Shown: positions 20,601-31,853, counted from the stretch's first letter. The stretch: 64,000 bases of DNA from Euglena gracilis (GCA_039621445.1 CP154956.1:43362437-43426436); one strand, 5' to 3'. A program made the numbers and translations. Notes: generated by a model from the sequence alone, not told the origin.

Positions 20601-23600
20601 CGAAAGGTTGAGGTGAAACCCCAAAACCTCTTAAAAGTGCCATTTTGGCCATTTTTCAAAAATTTTCCCTTTGCCGAAACACCCTTTGGGGTATTTTATT
20701 AGCAAACCCCCAGGGTGGGAAAAAGGTGCTCGCTGGTGCTGTCCTCTTTGAATTCAGAAAACTCGAACCTTGAAAGCTTGGCCCACAGGGAGGGAAGCTC
20801 AGGACAAAGAACACACGGAAGGGATACGACATGGATCTTGGAAAAAATGCGACGCAAAAAAAACAACAAAAAAAACAAGGGAAACACAATTAAACCCAAA
20901 GAAAACGCTATTTGTAAACAGATTCCTTCAGAAGCACCCAGGATGCTCACTTTTCTACTTGGGAAGGTTTAAAAACCTTCGCCTTCGGGGAAAATTATTG
21001 CAACATCATGGGTTGTGAAAGACGCTGACTCTAAAAATATGCACTTTGTAGGCCAAAAAAAATGAATGAAATGAAAAAAAGTTTGACAAAAAGTTTGACC
21101 TCATGAAAAATTGGTGCCACAATGCGGGAAATTTGGATATTGAAACTTTTAAGTTGAAAAAAAGAAGTAATTGAAAAATTGCCAATGAAAACACATAAAA
21201 ACGTCTTTGCCCCCCCCCCCTCCCAAAGAGCAGGGTACTTCCCAATTGGAGCCCCGATGGCTGGGCATCCCGCCACCCAGTGCCGCGGGCCCCCCGGGGC
21301 AGGGGGTCCTGCTCCGGGTCCTTCCAGCGCTGCAGGAGGGGGATGGAGCCGCACTCCAACGCCTCGTACTTAGGCGGCCTAACTCGCACTTAGCTTTGAA
21401 AGTGACTGTAAATTTGCGCCGACGCGCAAATCCCAAAAAAAGTTTGACCACCGACCACCGTGGCCTGAGACTTGAGACAGTCTGAAAATAATGTCTCCCT
21501 GCACCGCAGGGCCTGGGGACGAAAGCAACGACTTGGAACTCCACGGTCCACGGGCACAGCGCTCCCGGGGCCCAGTGTGCATGAACACAAGGCGGCGGGT
21601 GATGAAACGAGGGGACTCCACTTACTCATTTGCGCTTTGGCGCAAATTTTTGAAATTACAAAAAATAAAACCATTTGCGCTTTGGCGCAAATTTTTGACT
21701 TTTTTGTGATTCAACACGTGGGTGACCATTGCCGCATTTTAACAATGATAACAACTTTTGAGTCAACATGTGTTTCCATTTGCGCCAAAGCGCAAGGGGT
21801 AGGCTCATGAAGAATGGAAATTTACGAGTTAACTTGCGCCAAAGCGCAAATGGAAATACAATTTTTAAACTTGCAAAAGCAACATGGCTTGCGCCGAAGC
21901 GCAAATATAACTGCTTAAAACTTATCTCACAACGCAGAGAGAGAACGGCCCTGGTAGAGTAAGACCACCAGAGGGGATGGAGCACAAAAATGTAGAACAG
22001 GGGGACGGAAGCCTACTCTCAGTCACGTTGAGTTAAAACTGGTCAACATTGCGCGTCGGCGCAAGAGCCACGTTGCTTTGACAATTTTAAAAGTGTATTT
22101 CTACTTGCGCTTTGGCGCAATATAACTCTTAAATTTCCATTCTTCATGAGCCTACCCATTGCGCTTTGGCGCAACAGTCATCACGTTGTATTTTCCATTT
22201 TTATCACTGCGGGTGGAGAGAGCAGTCCTGGAAGCATCTCATCACCAGAGCGGACAGAGCTCAGGTGGAGGGAAGCCTTGCCTGGGACAGGAAGCCAACC
22301 CCCTGGTCTGTGAAAACAACCACCAACTTCTTGATATCCAGATGTGCCTTGTCCTATGCGTTGTAAACCCAACTTCCAGTGCTGGAGGTTCCTCCCACTT
22401 GCCTCGCACTTAAGCGTGCCTGAGGGGCCCTTCTCTTTGGCCGACTTTTAAAAGTCGGAAAATACCTGTGTGGAAAAGAACAGGTACCAGATAAACCCTG
22501 GGAACCACAGCCGAGGAAACAGTTTTAGGCATCGAAAGGGTGTTTTAAAGAAGCTCGTCACCTCCCTTTCCTCGCCCAGGATTTGAAGCACAGAACTTTG
22601 GGGATGAGCGAATGGAATTGAGGAATTGAAAGGGCCCATCAACAGCGGTGGAGAAGGGAAGACACGCTGACACGCCTTTTTTCGGTATTTTGCAACCCAC
22701 CAGACAGCCACATGCCACCAGGCGGATGGAGGGCATTGTTCAGCAGAAAAGGCCTTTCTGTCAACATCCCCAAAAACCCCACTTTGTGCACCGAGTGCAA
22801 GGTCACTGAGGCACCACAGCCTACCGCCCACCATTCGTCTTATTGTAACAACCACTTCCTCCCCAGCACCTGAATAGTTCAAAAGCACCAACCCAGCTTC
22901 TGGCACAGCAGCGCACAAACCCCCCTCACCATTCTCCCCTATCCCCCACCTTCTCACACAGCACGAATGCATTCAAATACATCTGCCATTTAAAAGGACA
23001 TTTGCGCTTAAGCGCAAATTTTTAGCTTGTGCTTAAGCGCAAGTTAAAAAATTTGCGCTTAAGCGCAAGCTAAAACAGAAGCCGCTGAGTTTGTGGGAGT
23101 CCCTCTGATGTGTTACAGTGTGTCGGGGGCCCCTCTCTGAACGGCCAGAGTGCGGGCTTGGTGAGGAAATACATTTGCGCCGAAGCGCAAGGGACATGCC
23201 TACATAATGCACTGCTTGTTCATCCACATTACACGTCAGCCGCGTGTTTGCACTTCTCAGTTTTTTGTATGATGGTTTGCGCTTCGGCGCAAGGTATTTC
23301 CTCACCAAGCCCGCACTCTGGCCGTTCAGAGAGGGGCCCCAGACACACCGTAACACATCAGAGGGACTCCCACAAACTCAGCGGCTTCTGTTTTAGCTTG
23401 CGCTTAAGCGCAAATTTTTTAACTTGCGCTTAAGCGCAAGCTAAAAATTTGCGCTTAAGCGCAAATGTCCTTAACCATTGCCTTCTGTGCCCGGCAGTGT
23501 GGGGCCTGGCGTTGCTCACCAGACGTTGGGAGAGGTCCCTAGGCTTGCCCTCAGTCCCCCCCACCCCCCCACCAGGGTGGTTCCCGCTGTACCGCTCCGT

Positions 23601-26600
23601 GCGCTTCAAACACTCAGGGATCACAACTTTGTGACATACCCTATTTTCCAACTTTTCACGACATGTGTGTAGAGTCCACCCTCTGGATGCCTCAGCAACC
23701 AAACTCTTCACGGACATATCACAGAGCCAAAAAAAGCAACAAAAAGGGCCAATTGTCACCTGGACTGCGTGGCACCATCCGGGGAACACGGTCAAGGCTT
23801 CAAAAACGAGGGACTCACAACGGGGGTTTCGGCCCATTTTTGGGAAAATTCACGTGTCTCGGCGGTCAAACCCAGGGTTTTGACCCTTTTTCAAAATGGT
23901 GCACAGGCCGAAAAACACCAAAATTGGGCCTGTTCCCCGGGTCCCAACATCGGAAAATGATGCACACGCCACTGTGGAGGGTCTCCGCGGAACCAGAGGG
24001 TCAAAAGGGTGGGTTCTACCGCCGGGTCGCAAAGAAATCGAAAATTTGCGCCAAAGCGCAAGCTAAAAATGAAAACCTTAAGTGCGAGTTAGGCCGCCTA
24101 AGTCGTACAGCCGCATCGTCTCGGGGTTGTTGCCCCACGGGCGGGGGCAGCGGCCTCCGGCCCCGTCGCAGCGGTGGTCTTGGCCAAACCAGGCATTGCG
24201 TGAGGACCCCCGTCCAGCTCAGAGGCTGGAAAATTTGCTGTGGCGTGACTGACCCCCCTCCCCCCCACCATAAGGGTCCCCAGGCTGGAACTGGGCCCGA
24301 GCTGATCGAACGGGCACCAAAAAAAAAATCGAAATGCAAAAATGCTATAAAAAAAAACTGCCAATTGTGCAAAAAAAAAAAGAAATCAACTTTTCTGCCC
24401 AAAATTTGCTCTGGCCAGCCCTTTTCTGATCCATTTTTGCCCATTTTTGTCCATTGTTGTCCATTGTTTCACCAAGCCAAAACTCCATTACCGTCGGGTC
24501 GCCATTCGGACGGAAAAATAAAACGCATGACGGGGGGTACAAAGCTAGAAAAAGGCTGCTGGCTGGCTGGGGTCAAATTTTCTGAAGCAACACCCCGCGT
24601 CCAAATCCTGTACAGAAGCGAGACCACAAAACTTTGTGGAAATCAGGTTGGGAGCCGTCCAAGTAGTTTCCAGCTCTGCTTACAGGAAAGGAAATATATT
24701 TCGGGTTGCTGTTGCAAAGTAGGTGGCTTCGATGATGAACACAAAAAAAATGCCGCCAGAACCTCACTGGCAGTCTAGCAGGAATTAAGCTCACCAGCGG
24801 GGGATTATGCTGCAATTTTTTTTCCAAATTATGTGGGATTGTGCGGTAATTATGCGGCATTATGCGGCATTACGTGGAAATATGTGGTCCAAAATTCCAC
24901 CCCTGCAAAATGATTGATTTCAATTGCCACAAAACAAAATGGAAAATATTGCCCAAAAATGATAATAAAAAAAGCTGTTTTCTGTTTTATAAAAACAGAA
25001 AACAGCTGTCTAAAATGCTTTTCTGGGCTTTTCTTTTTTTTTTGAATTAGCCCAAAAAAGCAAATTATGCGAGATCATCCAGGATTTATGCAGTTCGCAA
25101 TCTTTCCTCCCCCCTGAGCTCACAGCATTGACAGTGGGCGTTAGAAAATGAAATTCGAACAAGTTTTGAGTCCAAGATAACGGCCCTGGAGGCGAGGAAG
25201 GCCACTGGACACAGGGTAAACTGGCTGTTCTCCAACACAAAGCGGTACAGGATGGGGTCCTTCGCCCCCGGCACTTGACACTCTGGACCAACCCCCCCAG
25301 ATCAACCTCTTGGAGGTGACAGTGGGAAATGACCAAAACAAACACATTTAGACCACATAAGAACATTGATTATGCAACGCGAAGCATTGCGCACAATGCG
25401 GGCAGTTGGCATATGCAAATCAGCAAGGATATGAGCAGCCAGTGAGGCTCTGGCGTCGCTGTGGCCGCATCCTTTGTGCAGTCCTGTTTAGCTGTCTCCT
25501 TGGGTGTTTGGGGCCCAGTTTCACTGTCTCTAAGTTGTGGCTGAGCACCGCCCCTCCCCCCGCCCACCATTGCCTATTGCCTTGCCCCTTGCCCCTCAGG
25601 AAGTTGCCGCCTCCCAAGGGCTGCCAACAACCAGTTTCAACCGCCGGCCGCCCCCTTGCCCTCCCACTTGTTGATGTTGGTGAGGCACTTGATCCCCCGC
25701 TGCTCCAGCATGTTGAGGGCGGAGGCCCGGTTGGACCGCAGGGAGCCCAGAAAGTTGCACGTGTGCGGCCGCTGCGAAGCCAGCGCGAAGGTGCTGCCCG
25801 CTGGTTCGTGCGGCGTGGACCTCCGCGATATCCCTTGGATGAAATCTTTCAAAAATCATTGGCTTTTTAGGTATTTTGAAGATTTTAACTTCTAAGTGAG
25901 TTTTTTTTGTGGGATTGCTTTTGGCTTTGTTGTTGAATCCCCAAAAAATGCATTCTCGCCGCACTGTCACACTCCGCCGGGGGGCGACCCACTCCCCACT
26001 TCCGGGTTCCACTTCAACCCACCGACCCACGGCCCCAGGCTGGGGGGGGGGGGACCAGCAGGGGGGGGGGGGGAAATGCAACTGGGCCCTTCAAATTATG
26101 CAAGTCAAAAAAATGCAAAAAAATGCAAAAAAATGCAAAAAAATGCAAAAAAATGCAACTTGCATGAAAAACCTGAGAAAAAGCTGGAATATAACAGAGC
26201 TTTGCTGCCTAAGATCAAAAAAAATTTCCAGGGCAAAATATTTTATGCAAAAAAATGCAAAAAAATGCAAAAAAATCCATAAATATGGCAACCAACAACA
26301 AATTTTTTTTCCAGGGCAAAATATTTTATGTAGAAAATGCAAAAATATGCAAAAAATTCAAAACATATGGCAACCAACTACAAAAATTTTTTCCGGGGAA
26401 AATATTTTATGCAAAAAAATGCAAAAAAATGCAAAAAAATGCAAATTTCGGGAAAAGCCGATTATGCAAAAAAATGCAAATTATGCAAGTTGCATTCCCC
26501 CCCCCCTGGGACCAGTCCCCTCCAGTCCCCGGCACACACACGGCGGTCGAGCACCTTCCAGGGCAGGGATGAATGCGGCATGGTTCCCCAGCCCACTTTT

Positions 26601-29600
26601 CTGCCGCAAGCACCAAACAGCGGCGCTAATGACGCAATTGCTAGGAACCACTTTGGCAATGTGGTCTCCCTGTCACATTTGGCTGGTGGTTAAAAAAAAA
26701 GCCGACGTTTTCACCGCTAATACCTCTCATGTCGCCCTCATCAGGCGTACTCTCAGGAGGGTTGTGGATGGGTGTTTTTTCAACAAAAATAGAGTGGGTG
26801 GGTGGGTTTTGGTCTGGGAAAAGTGCCCACACCCCTCCCCCCGGCCGGGGGGGGGTCATAAAGTGAAGTGCAGTCACTGACTTGTCAAGAGACAGTTTCC
26901 CACTGACAGGTAGCACCTGCTCTCAAAAACCCCACCCTCAGCAAGTGGCTAAGTGGATGTATGCTAAATAGAGGAAAGTATCCTGCCGGCGGAGAATGTT
27001 TTAAGTTTCAGTAAAGGGAGAGAAAAAAGCAGGAAATATGAAACCTTTCATGGATGGATCTTCTTGGTCCTGATGACATGAGTCTGAGCAGAAATGTCCT
27101 GTACAAGTGTCTTTTTGACCAGTTGAAGCAAACGTAAATTTTGAGTTGGTGTGAATCACGCAAGCTGAACCTACCAAAGCCAAACTTAGGAGAAAGCGGG
27201 ACACAACCAGCAACCTTCGTCTGGAGGGCCAACGTTTCTGAATGTGACTTGACACAGTTGTAACTATCTGATGCAAGTTTAAATATCGAACAAAACCAAG
27301 CAAATGCGATGGGGGAAGAGGCTGGCTTTCAGAAATACGATGGGAGAATGCCTCCCTGAAGGAAAAATAAAAAAAAATGTACTCACTTTCACTTCGTTCA
27401 AGGTGCACAGAGAGATCGAACTTTTGAAATGGCCAAGGCATTGCGATGTGTCAAAAATGAGCATCGTCAACCTCAACCTGTCGTCGCCGATGGTTCAACC
27501 TGAATGGATGACTGCAGTGCGGCTCAGTTGGTGCTTGCCTGAGCCCTGCGGGACCCAATGGACGTTCGGGAATTGCTTCTCCAGAGCTGCATTGAAATAG
27601 TTGCGAATCACGTAGTCGAAATGAGGAATGGGACTCGCCACTTGTCCTTGGGCCAAAGGAATGTGCATGCAGGGGCCGACATTGGGCACAATGAAAGTTG
27701 GGAAGAAATGGTGGCCAAAAATACCCAAAAATTACGAAATGACCCAATTTGGGAAAACATGACTAACATGACCTGGCTAAAAATATGTGGGCAAAACATG
27801 CCAGAATGAACTCCAGAAAACCAACAAAATATCTGCCAATATGCGCAAAATATGCGAAATGTGTGCAGAATACTGGCACTGTGCAGTTCTGTTCCACTTC
27901 CAAATCAGGCCAGGTGGGGTGGTCCAGACCAAGGTCGGGCTGGACTCCCTTGGCACTTTGAGGGGGGGGGGGGGGGGGGGGGCAAACCCTGGACAGGGCA
28001 TGGAGCGCAGGTACCAGTATGTAAGGAACTACTGGTACCCAGCAGCACACTACCCACCCGCCACCCGCCCTACGGCCGAGACTTGGTGACCCGGGTTTAC
28101 CTAAGCCGCGGGACCGTGAGGCCACATTGGAATTTTCAAGTCATGGCGTTGTGCCTGCGCCATGCATCCCCCACACAGAAAAGTGAGAAGAGGGCAGGAG
28201 GCAAGAGCAGCACTGGGGCGCAAGGGTGTAGACCCACCCACGGGAACCACACCAACCACACAAGGTGAGTGTATGTCCCTACAGCGCTGGAATTACACCA
28301 GAGTTACTCACCGGCCAGGGGGAGCAACAAAGAGGACTGGTGTAAGGGGTCCCTGGCCACTCACCACGCAGCAAACTGGGCCAGAAGCGAAGTTAGCGCC
28401 GGCCATAAACAGACAAGAAGCCTTAGTGCAACTAAAGGGGGGGGGGGTCGGAGCAAAACCCTCCCCGTCTAGTCCGTCCACCTACAAACTCCGGAAGCCC
28501 TCCTGAATGATGGGACGGCAAAGCTCCCTCGCCTTTGTGTAATGAAAGCAAAATCCCCTACGAGGGGTGGGCGTTTACATTTAAATCAAATTGGAAATGG
28601 GAAAATTATCCATGTCGGTCACCAGCTTTTGCTGGCCCTTGGATGTGGGTGCGGGTGTGTGGGTGTGGGTGTGGGTGCACATGAGCAGGAGGCGGAAACA
28701 ATGTTTCTTCGTAAACGTGGCCAGGGCAAAATCGGTGGGGTGATCGTACTTCTCGTCCCCCATGTGGTAAATGCCCAGGTTGGTATGCCCCTTGGCACGG
28801 GCTCTCTCTATCCAAAGCATGCGCTTGAGGAATAGGGTCACAATAAGGCTGTCGCTCAGGTGGAAATCACGACAAGGAATCCCAGAGCTCAGGGGGAATC
28901 TGCAAAGGTCACCTTCATTGTTCACCCCCCCCGGTCTGAAAAAGAACCTCATTGGGACAATAGCAGGATGTGTAACTTCGTCACCCCTCCCGGGGGAAAA
29001 ACCATCCTAGATCCTAGATCCCCACCTGTTTGTGTGGAAGTCCAATGTCAGCAAAATGAGGGCGGTGGGAAGCCTTGTTTCCCCATTTTCCTCGAATAAT
29101 TTCACTGCAAATAAAGTATACACCCTGATGGGAACTGTATGGAACATCGGTGAAATACACGCCATTTGATATTGTGTTAACATTGTGATGTTACAGTGGG
29201 GGTTCAAAGGTTTCTTTGGGACCCAGGGGGTCCGGACCCACCCACCCAACCCTGGGGGGGGGGACCCATTTTCGGGGGATCAATTTTGAGCCTAAAAAAA
29301 TGCTTTGCGACAAAAATCCCGCCTCCGCTCGGCCAGGAACCCACCCCCCTCCTCCCCGTGTCACAAAAATTAAAAAAAAATCTCTGTGGGGGTGCACCTT
29401 TCCCAGAGGCACTCCGCTTTGACTGTGCGGAGTTCTTCCACGAGGAATTGTCACATCATTGGCCTGTAAGGTTTGCTCGGCAAGCCTTGGCTGTGCTTCT
29501 GGTCCTCTGGGGGGTAGTGGATGACCACCGGCCGCTGCAGCTTGTGCAGCACGACATCCCGCACCCACAACGTCTCCGAGATCTGGCCGCCGTTGGAGAA

Positions 29601-29723
29601 CGGGACCGGGTTTGTGAGGAAGACGAGGTGCAGCGGCCGCTTGCTGGAGTGCTGGTACACCGGCAGCGAGAACGGGCCACAGTGCTGGGCGGTGAACGTT
29701 GCGCCCAGGGGCGTGTGGGGTCC
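17544..29723 (-). CDS. Exostosin-like glycosyltransferase, at least nine exons, 5' end incomplete
   Basis: Predicted sugar transferase of the exostosin/GT47-like fold, probably in the secretory pathway. Diagnostic segments in order: GIYHMGDEKYDHP, HFDYVIRNYF, NVHWVPQG, RPHTCNFLGSLRSNR, YRFVLENSQFTLCP, WGNNPETMRLYEALECGSIP (the nucleotide-sugar site loop, split by a transposon), PIPVFDAWTEL, and a C-terminal helix AKLDELQAKVVRWW ending KKYG. Two introns are GT-AG, four are nonconventional, one junction holds a 2.7-kb element and the first listed junction is unresolved. No start codon or signal anchor was found; an N-terminal exon may lie upstream (see 32248-32327). If the element is not spliced, the gene is broken. 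Confidence 0.8.
17700..19914 (-). other. Nonconventional intron in the glycosyltransferase
   Basis: Sense 5' GCC then CATCGCTG; 3' CAGCGATG then CCAGC. Perfect 8-base pairing at exactly +4 and -6. It contains a G/C-tract module (19495-19745, with a GGCGTGAAGCGCC-like hairpin) and no gene. Confidence 0.8.
19915..19989 (-). CDS. Glycosyltransferase exon with the PIPVFDAW motif
   Basis: Twenty-five codons: GPDTPIPVFDAWTELPDFLE then QHKDS. Both ends are nonconventional. Joined to the last exon it reads FLEQHKDSAKLDELQ without a gap. Confidence 0.8.
19990..21266 (-). other. Prob. nonconventional intron
   Basis: Sense 5' GCC then CAGCCATCGG; 3' CCGACTG then GCCTC. Pairing is short and needs a 3-base bulge, but the frame joins WRD to GPDTPIPVF. 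Weakest of the set. Confidence 0.5.
21267..21363 (-). CDS. Glycosyltransferase exon ALECGSIPLL
   Basis: Encodes ALECGSIPLLQRWKDPEQDP and ends GTGWRD. Its first base completes the glutamate codon shared with the exon at 24103-24142 across the transposon. The lower end rests on a weaker pairing (CAG plus TCGG with a bulge). Confidence 0.75.
21777..22178. repeat. Long inverted repeat within the 2.7-kb element
   Basis: About 135 bases at 21777-21912 reappear inverted at 22048-22178, including CTCATGAAGAATGGAAATTT and several TTGCGC...GCGCAA palindromes. Confidence 0.75.
23000..23470. repeat. Second long inverted repeat within the 2.7-kb element
   Basis: The left arm (23000-23190) and right arm (23280-23470) are nearly perfect complements over about 180 bases and include TTGCGCTTAAGCGCAA units. 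Could extrude as a large cruciform or form long hairpin RNA. Confidence 0.85.
24103..24142 (-). CDS. Glycosyltransferase exon PWGNNPETMRLY
   Basis: Forty bases encoding PWGNNPETMRLY plus GA. Ends at the 5-bp target-site duplication of the 2.7-kb element. The upper junction is nonconventional and reads TLC|PWGNN. Confidence 0.85.
24143..25210 (-). other. Nonconventional intron in the glycosyltransferase
   Basis: Sense 5' GTC then CAGTGGCCTTC; 3' GGAGGCCGCTG then CCCCC. Arms pair with one G-U. The splice is in frame and completes TLCPWGNN. Interior AT-rich; no gene. Confidence 0.85.
25211..25263 (-). CDS. Glycosyltransferase exon YRFVLENSQF
   Basis: Fifty-three bases encoding KDPILYRFVLENSQFTL. 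Nonconventional introns on both sides. Confidence 0.85.
25264..25649 (-). other. Nonconventional intron, 386 bp, with duplication remnant
   Basis: Sense 5' GGC then CGGCGGTTGAAACT; 3' AGTGTCAAGTGCCG then GGGGC. The ends pair at 11 of 14 positions. The eight bases before and after the arms, GGGGCGGC and GGGGCGAA, match at six. Confidence 0.75.
25650..25800 (-). CDS. Glycosyltransferase exon NFLGSLRSNR
   Basis: Encodes GSTFALASQRPHTCNFLGSL, RSNRASALNMLEQ and NINKWEGKG. Acceptor CGAACCAG on one side, nonconventional junction on the other. Confidence 0.85.
25801..28716 (-). other. Two GT-AG introns with A-rich tandem repeat
   Basis: Introns 25801-27499 and 27634-28716 surround the exon 27500-27633. 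26100-26490 is CAAAAAAATGCAAAAAAATG-type repeat. 27960-27982 is a G run and 28640-28680 a GGGTGTGGGTGT microsatellite. No gene seen. Confidence 0.6.
27500..27633 (-). CDS. Glycosyltransferase exon HFDYVIRNYF
   Basis: Encodes PIPHFDYVIRNYFNAALEKQ, FPNVHWVPQGSGK and ends AVIHS. Donor CAG|GTTGAA; the acceptor is GGCGAG, chosen because it keeps the phase. Confidence 0.7.
28717..28890 (-). CDS. Glycosyltransferase exon GIYHMGDE (upper end uncertain)
   Basis: Encodes FHLSDSLIVTLFLKRMLWIE, NLGIYHMGDEKYDHPTDF and ALA. HMGDE is a frequent motif in this enzyme group. Donor CCAC|GTTTAC. The upper boundary was not resolved. Confidence 0.65.
28891..29455. other. Intron-like region with a G/C module
   Basis: 29200-29375 resembles the module at 19495-19745: TTTGGGACCCAGGGGG, later C runs and a GTCACAAAAATTAAAA end. 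No coding sequence assigned. Confidence 0.45.
29456..29723 (-). CDS. Glycosyltransferase N-terminal-side exon (lower end uncertain)
   Basis: Follows a CATCAG acceptor. Encodes HTPLGATFTAQHCGPFSLPV, LVFLTNPVPFSNGGQ and RPVVIHYPPEDQ. Its composition is exonic and its strand matches the gene, but the junction to the next exon could not be set, so its membership is likely rather than certain. Confidence 0.5.
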
Positions 29724-29960
29724 CTGATGGAAAAGGTCGGCCGGATGCAACACAGGTGGAGATCGATGTCGAAAATCAACCAACCATTTTTGGGACTTCC
29801 AGCTCTGGGTGAGGTTCCGGCTATGGGTCGGGTGGGTTCGGATCTGGGCACCCTCCAGCACCTGTTCGCCTCTCCTTGGTTCTCTGTCAATGAAAATTGC
29901 TCACTTACCATCGCTGATGACTCGCTATATGCAAGCACCTCTGGTCATCCATGCCCCTAG

Positions 29961-30033
29961 GCCCAGCATCGCCCAGCATCGCCCAACATCGCCCAGCATC
30001 GCCCAGCATCGCCCAGCATCGCCCAGCATCGCC
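29961..30033. repeat. 10-bp tandem repeat CCCAGCATCG
   Basis: About seven units. The same unit recurs at 31731-31770 and 31798-31853. Confidence 0.9.
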
Positions 30034-30084
30034 TTTGGAGCCCTTGAAGGTGCACCTTTTATGCCTGCTGCTTTTGCCGCTCTC

Positions 30085-30690
30085 GCCCACTTTTGGCTAC
30101 TTTTGGCCATCTTTGGTTGCTTTTTGACCACTGTGACTGCTTTTTGACCACTTTTGCCCACATTTGCTACCTTTTGACCAATTTTGACTGCTTCTTGACC
30201 ACTTTTACTGCTTTTTGCCCACTTTTGCCCATTTCCAACCACCTTTGCGGCTTTTTGATCACTTTTGCTGCTTTTTGACCACTTTTGGCCCCTTTTGCCT
30301 GCTTTTTGACCACTTTTTGACCACTTTTGCTGCTTTTTGACCACTTTTGCCCACGTTTGCTACTTTTTTGCCCAATTTTGGCCATTGTTGCTGCTTTTTG
30401 ATCACTTTTGCTGCTTTATGTCCACTTTTGTTGCTATTTGACCACCTTTGCCCACTTTTGCCTGCTTTTTGACCACTTTTGCCCACGTTGGCTACTTTTT
30501 GCCCACTTTTGGCCATTGTTGCTGCTTTTTGATCGCTTTTGCTGCTTTTTGACCACTTTTGTTGCTGTTTGACCACCTTTGCCCACTTTTGCCTGCTTCT
30601 TGACCACTTTTGCTGCTTTCTGACCACTTTTGCCCCACTTTTGCCTGCTTTTTGACCACTTTTTGACCACTTTTGCTGCTTTTTGCCAGC
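30085..30690. repeat. Degenerate minisatellite, TTTTTGACCACTTTTGCC type
   Basis: About 25 units of roughly 20-24 bp. The minus-strand frame reads repeats of KSGQKAAKVVKK, but codon periodicity follows the repeat, so coding is unlikely. Confidence 0.8.
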
Positions 30691-30924
30691 ACAAGATGTG
30701 GTGTGCAGGCCTGTGAGATGGCAACATTGAGTGCAAGTTGCAAGCCTCTTGCCGGTCAGACAAACAGAGACCAAAACAGTTGTTGTGCTGGAGGGTGGAG
30801 GGTGGCACCCCTGCAATTGCAACGGGGTGTCGACCAAACACCCCGCCCAGACCAGGCTGGATCTGCGGCGAGTGTAAGTGTTCAGAGGTTATACCAACAA
30901 CAACCAAGGAAGGACACAACAAAA

Positions 30925-31345
30925 TGGCGTTGTCCAGCATCTGCACCTTGTCCACCATCTGCATCTTGTCCAGCATCTGCACCTTGTCCAGCATCTGCAC
31001 CTTGTCCAGCATCGGCATGTTGTCCACCATCTACATCTTGTCCAGCATCGGCATCTTCTCAGTATCTGCAACGTTGTCCGGTGTCTGCATCCACTTCATC
31101 TTGTCCAGTATCTGCTTCTTGTCCAGCATCTGCATCTTGTCCAGCATCTGCATGTTGTCCAGCATTTGCATCTTGTCCAGCATCTACACCTTGTACAGCA
31201 TCGGCACCTTTTGTCCACCATCAGCATGTTGTCCAGTATCTGCATCCACTTCATCTTGTCCAGCATCGGCATCTTGTCTGGTATGTACATCTTGTCCAAC
31301 GCCTGCATCTTGTCCAGCATCTGCATCTTGTCCAGAGTCTGTCCA
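30925..31345. repeat. 18-bp minisatellite TTGTCCAGCATCTGCATC
   Basis: More than twenty units, mostly 18 bp, with occasional spacer changes. Frames on both strands are open only because the unit length is a multiple of three. Confidence 0.85.
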
Positions 31346-31354
31346 GTATTCATT

Positions 31355-31730
31355 CAATGGCACCCAACCTAGCCAAAATAACCACAAAAGCCCAAAAATA
31401 ACCACAAAAACCCAAAATTGACCACAAAAAGCCCCCAAAAAGCAACCAAAATGACCCAAAATGCTTCAAATGACCAAAAAAAAATACCCAAAAACGCCAA
31501 AAGATTGTGAAAAATGACCCAAAATCACCACAAAGGCACAAAATGGCCCAAAATGCCATAAAATGCGCTCATATTGACCCAAATTAGCCTAATATTTGCC
31601 AACTCAGTGACAAATAACCCCCAAATTAGCAAAAATTGATCCATAATGGCCAAAATGGGTGTAAGACTGGAGAATTGTGGGGAAATTATCCCAGAAATGG
31701 GTTTAATTCTTCAAAATGTACAAAAAATTG
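31355..31730. repeat. A-rich ACCACAAAAACCCAAAA region
   Basis: Degenerate CCCAAAATGACC-like repeats, no gene. Confidence 0.5.
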
Positions 31731-31853
31731 CCAGCATCGCCCAGCATCGCCCAGCATCGCCCTGCATCGCCAACCCCACCTCTGGTCTCCAAAATTCCAG
31801 CATCGCCCAGCATCGCCCAGCATCGCCCTGCATCGCCCAGCATCGCCCAGCAT
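31731..31853. repeat. Second CCCAGCATCG array
   Basis: Two blocks of the same 10-bp unit seen at 29961, separated by about 27 bp. Confidence 0.9.

Larger units (their letters stand above)
21369..24102. mobile_element. 2.7-kb TIR transposon inside the glycosyltransferase active-site region
   Basis: 2734 bp. The terminal inverted repeats are perfect over 24 bases (21369-21392 and 24079-24102), starting CTTAGGCGGCCTAACTCGC. It is flanked by TCGTA on both sides (21364-21368 and 24103-24107). Removing the element and one duplication restores RLYEALECGSIP. The interior holds about eighteen short palindromes and two long inverted repeats and no transposase, so it is non-autonomous. The 5-bp duplication and the ends differ from the hAT-like elements elsewhere in the window. 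Confidence 0.9.

Noticed and set aside
21375-23470. Evenly spaced palindromes as a CRISPR array
   Set aside because: Spacing is irregular, the units are self-complementary, spacers are not of constant length, and the genome is eukaryotic.
21364-24107. 2.7-kb element as a standard nonconventional intron
   Set aside because: Removing three plus five flanking bases would create a TAG; only removal of one 5-bp duplication restores the frame.
30085-30690. Lysine-rich repeat protein on the minus strand
   Set aside because: The frame is a by-product of a minisatellite; no start context, splice ends or non-repeat flanks support a gene.
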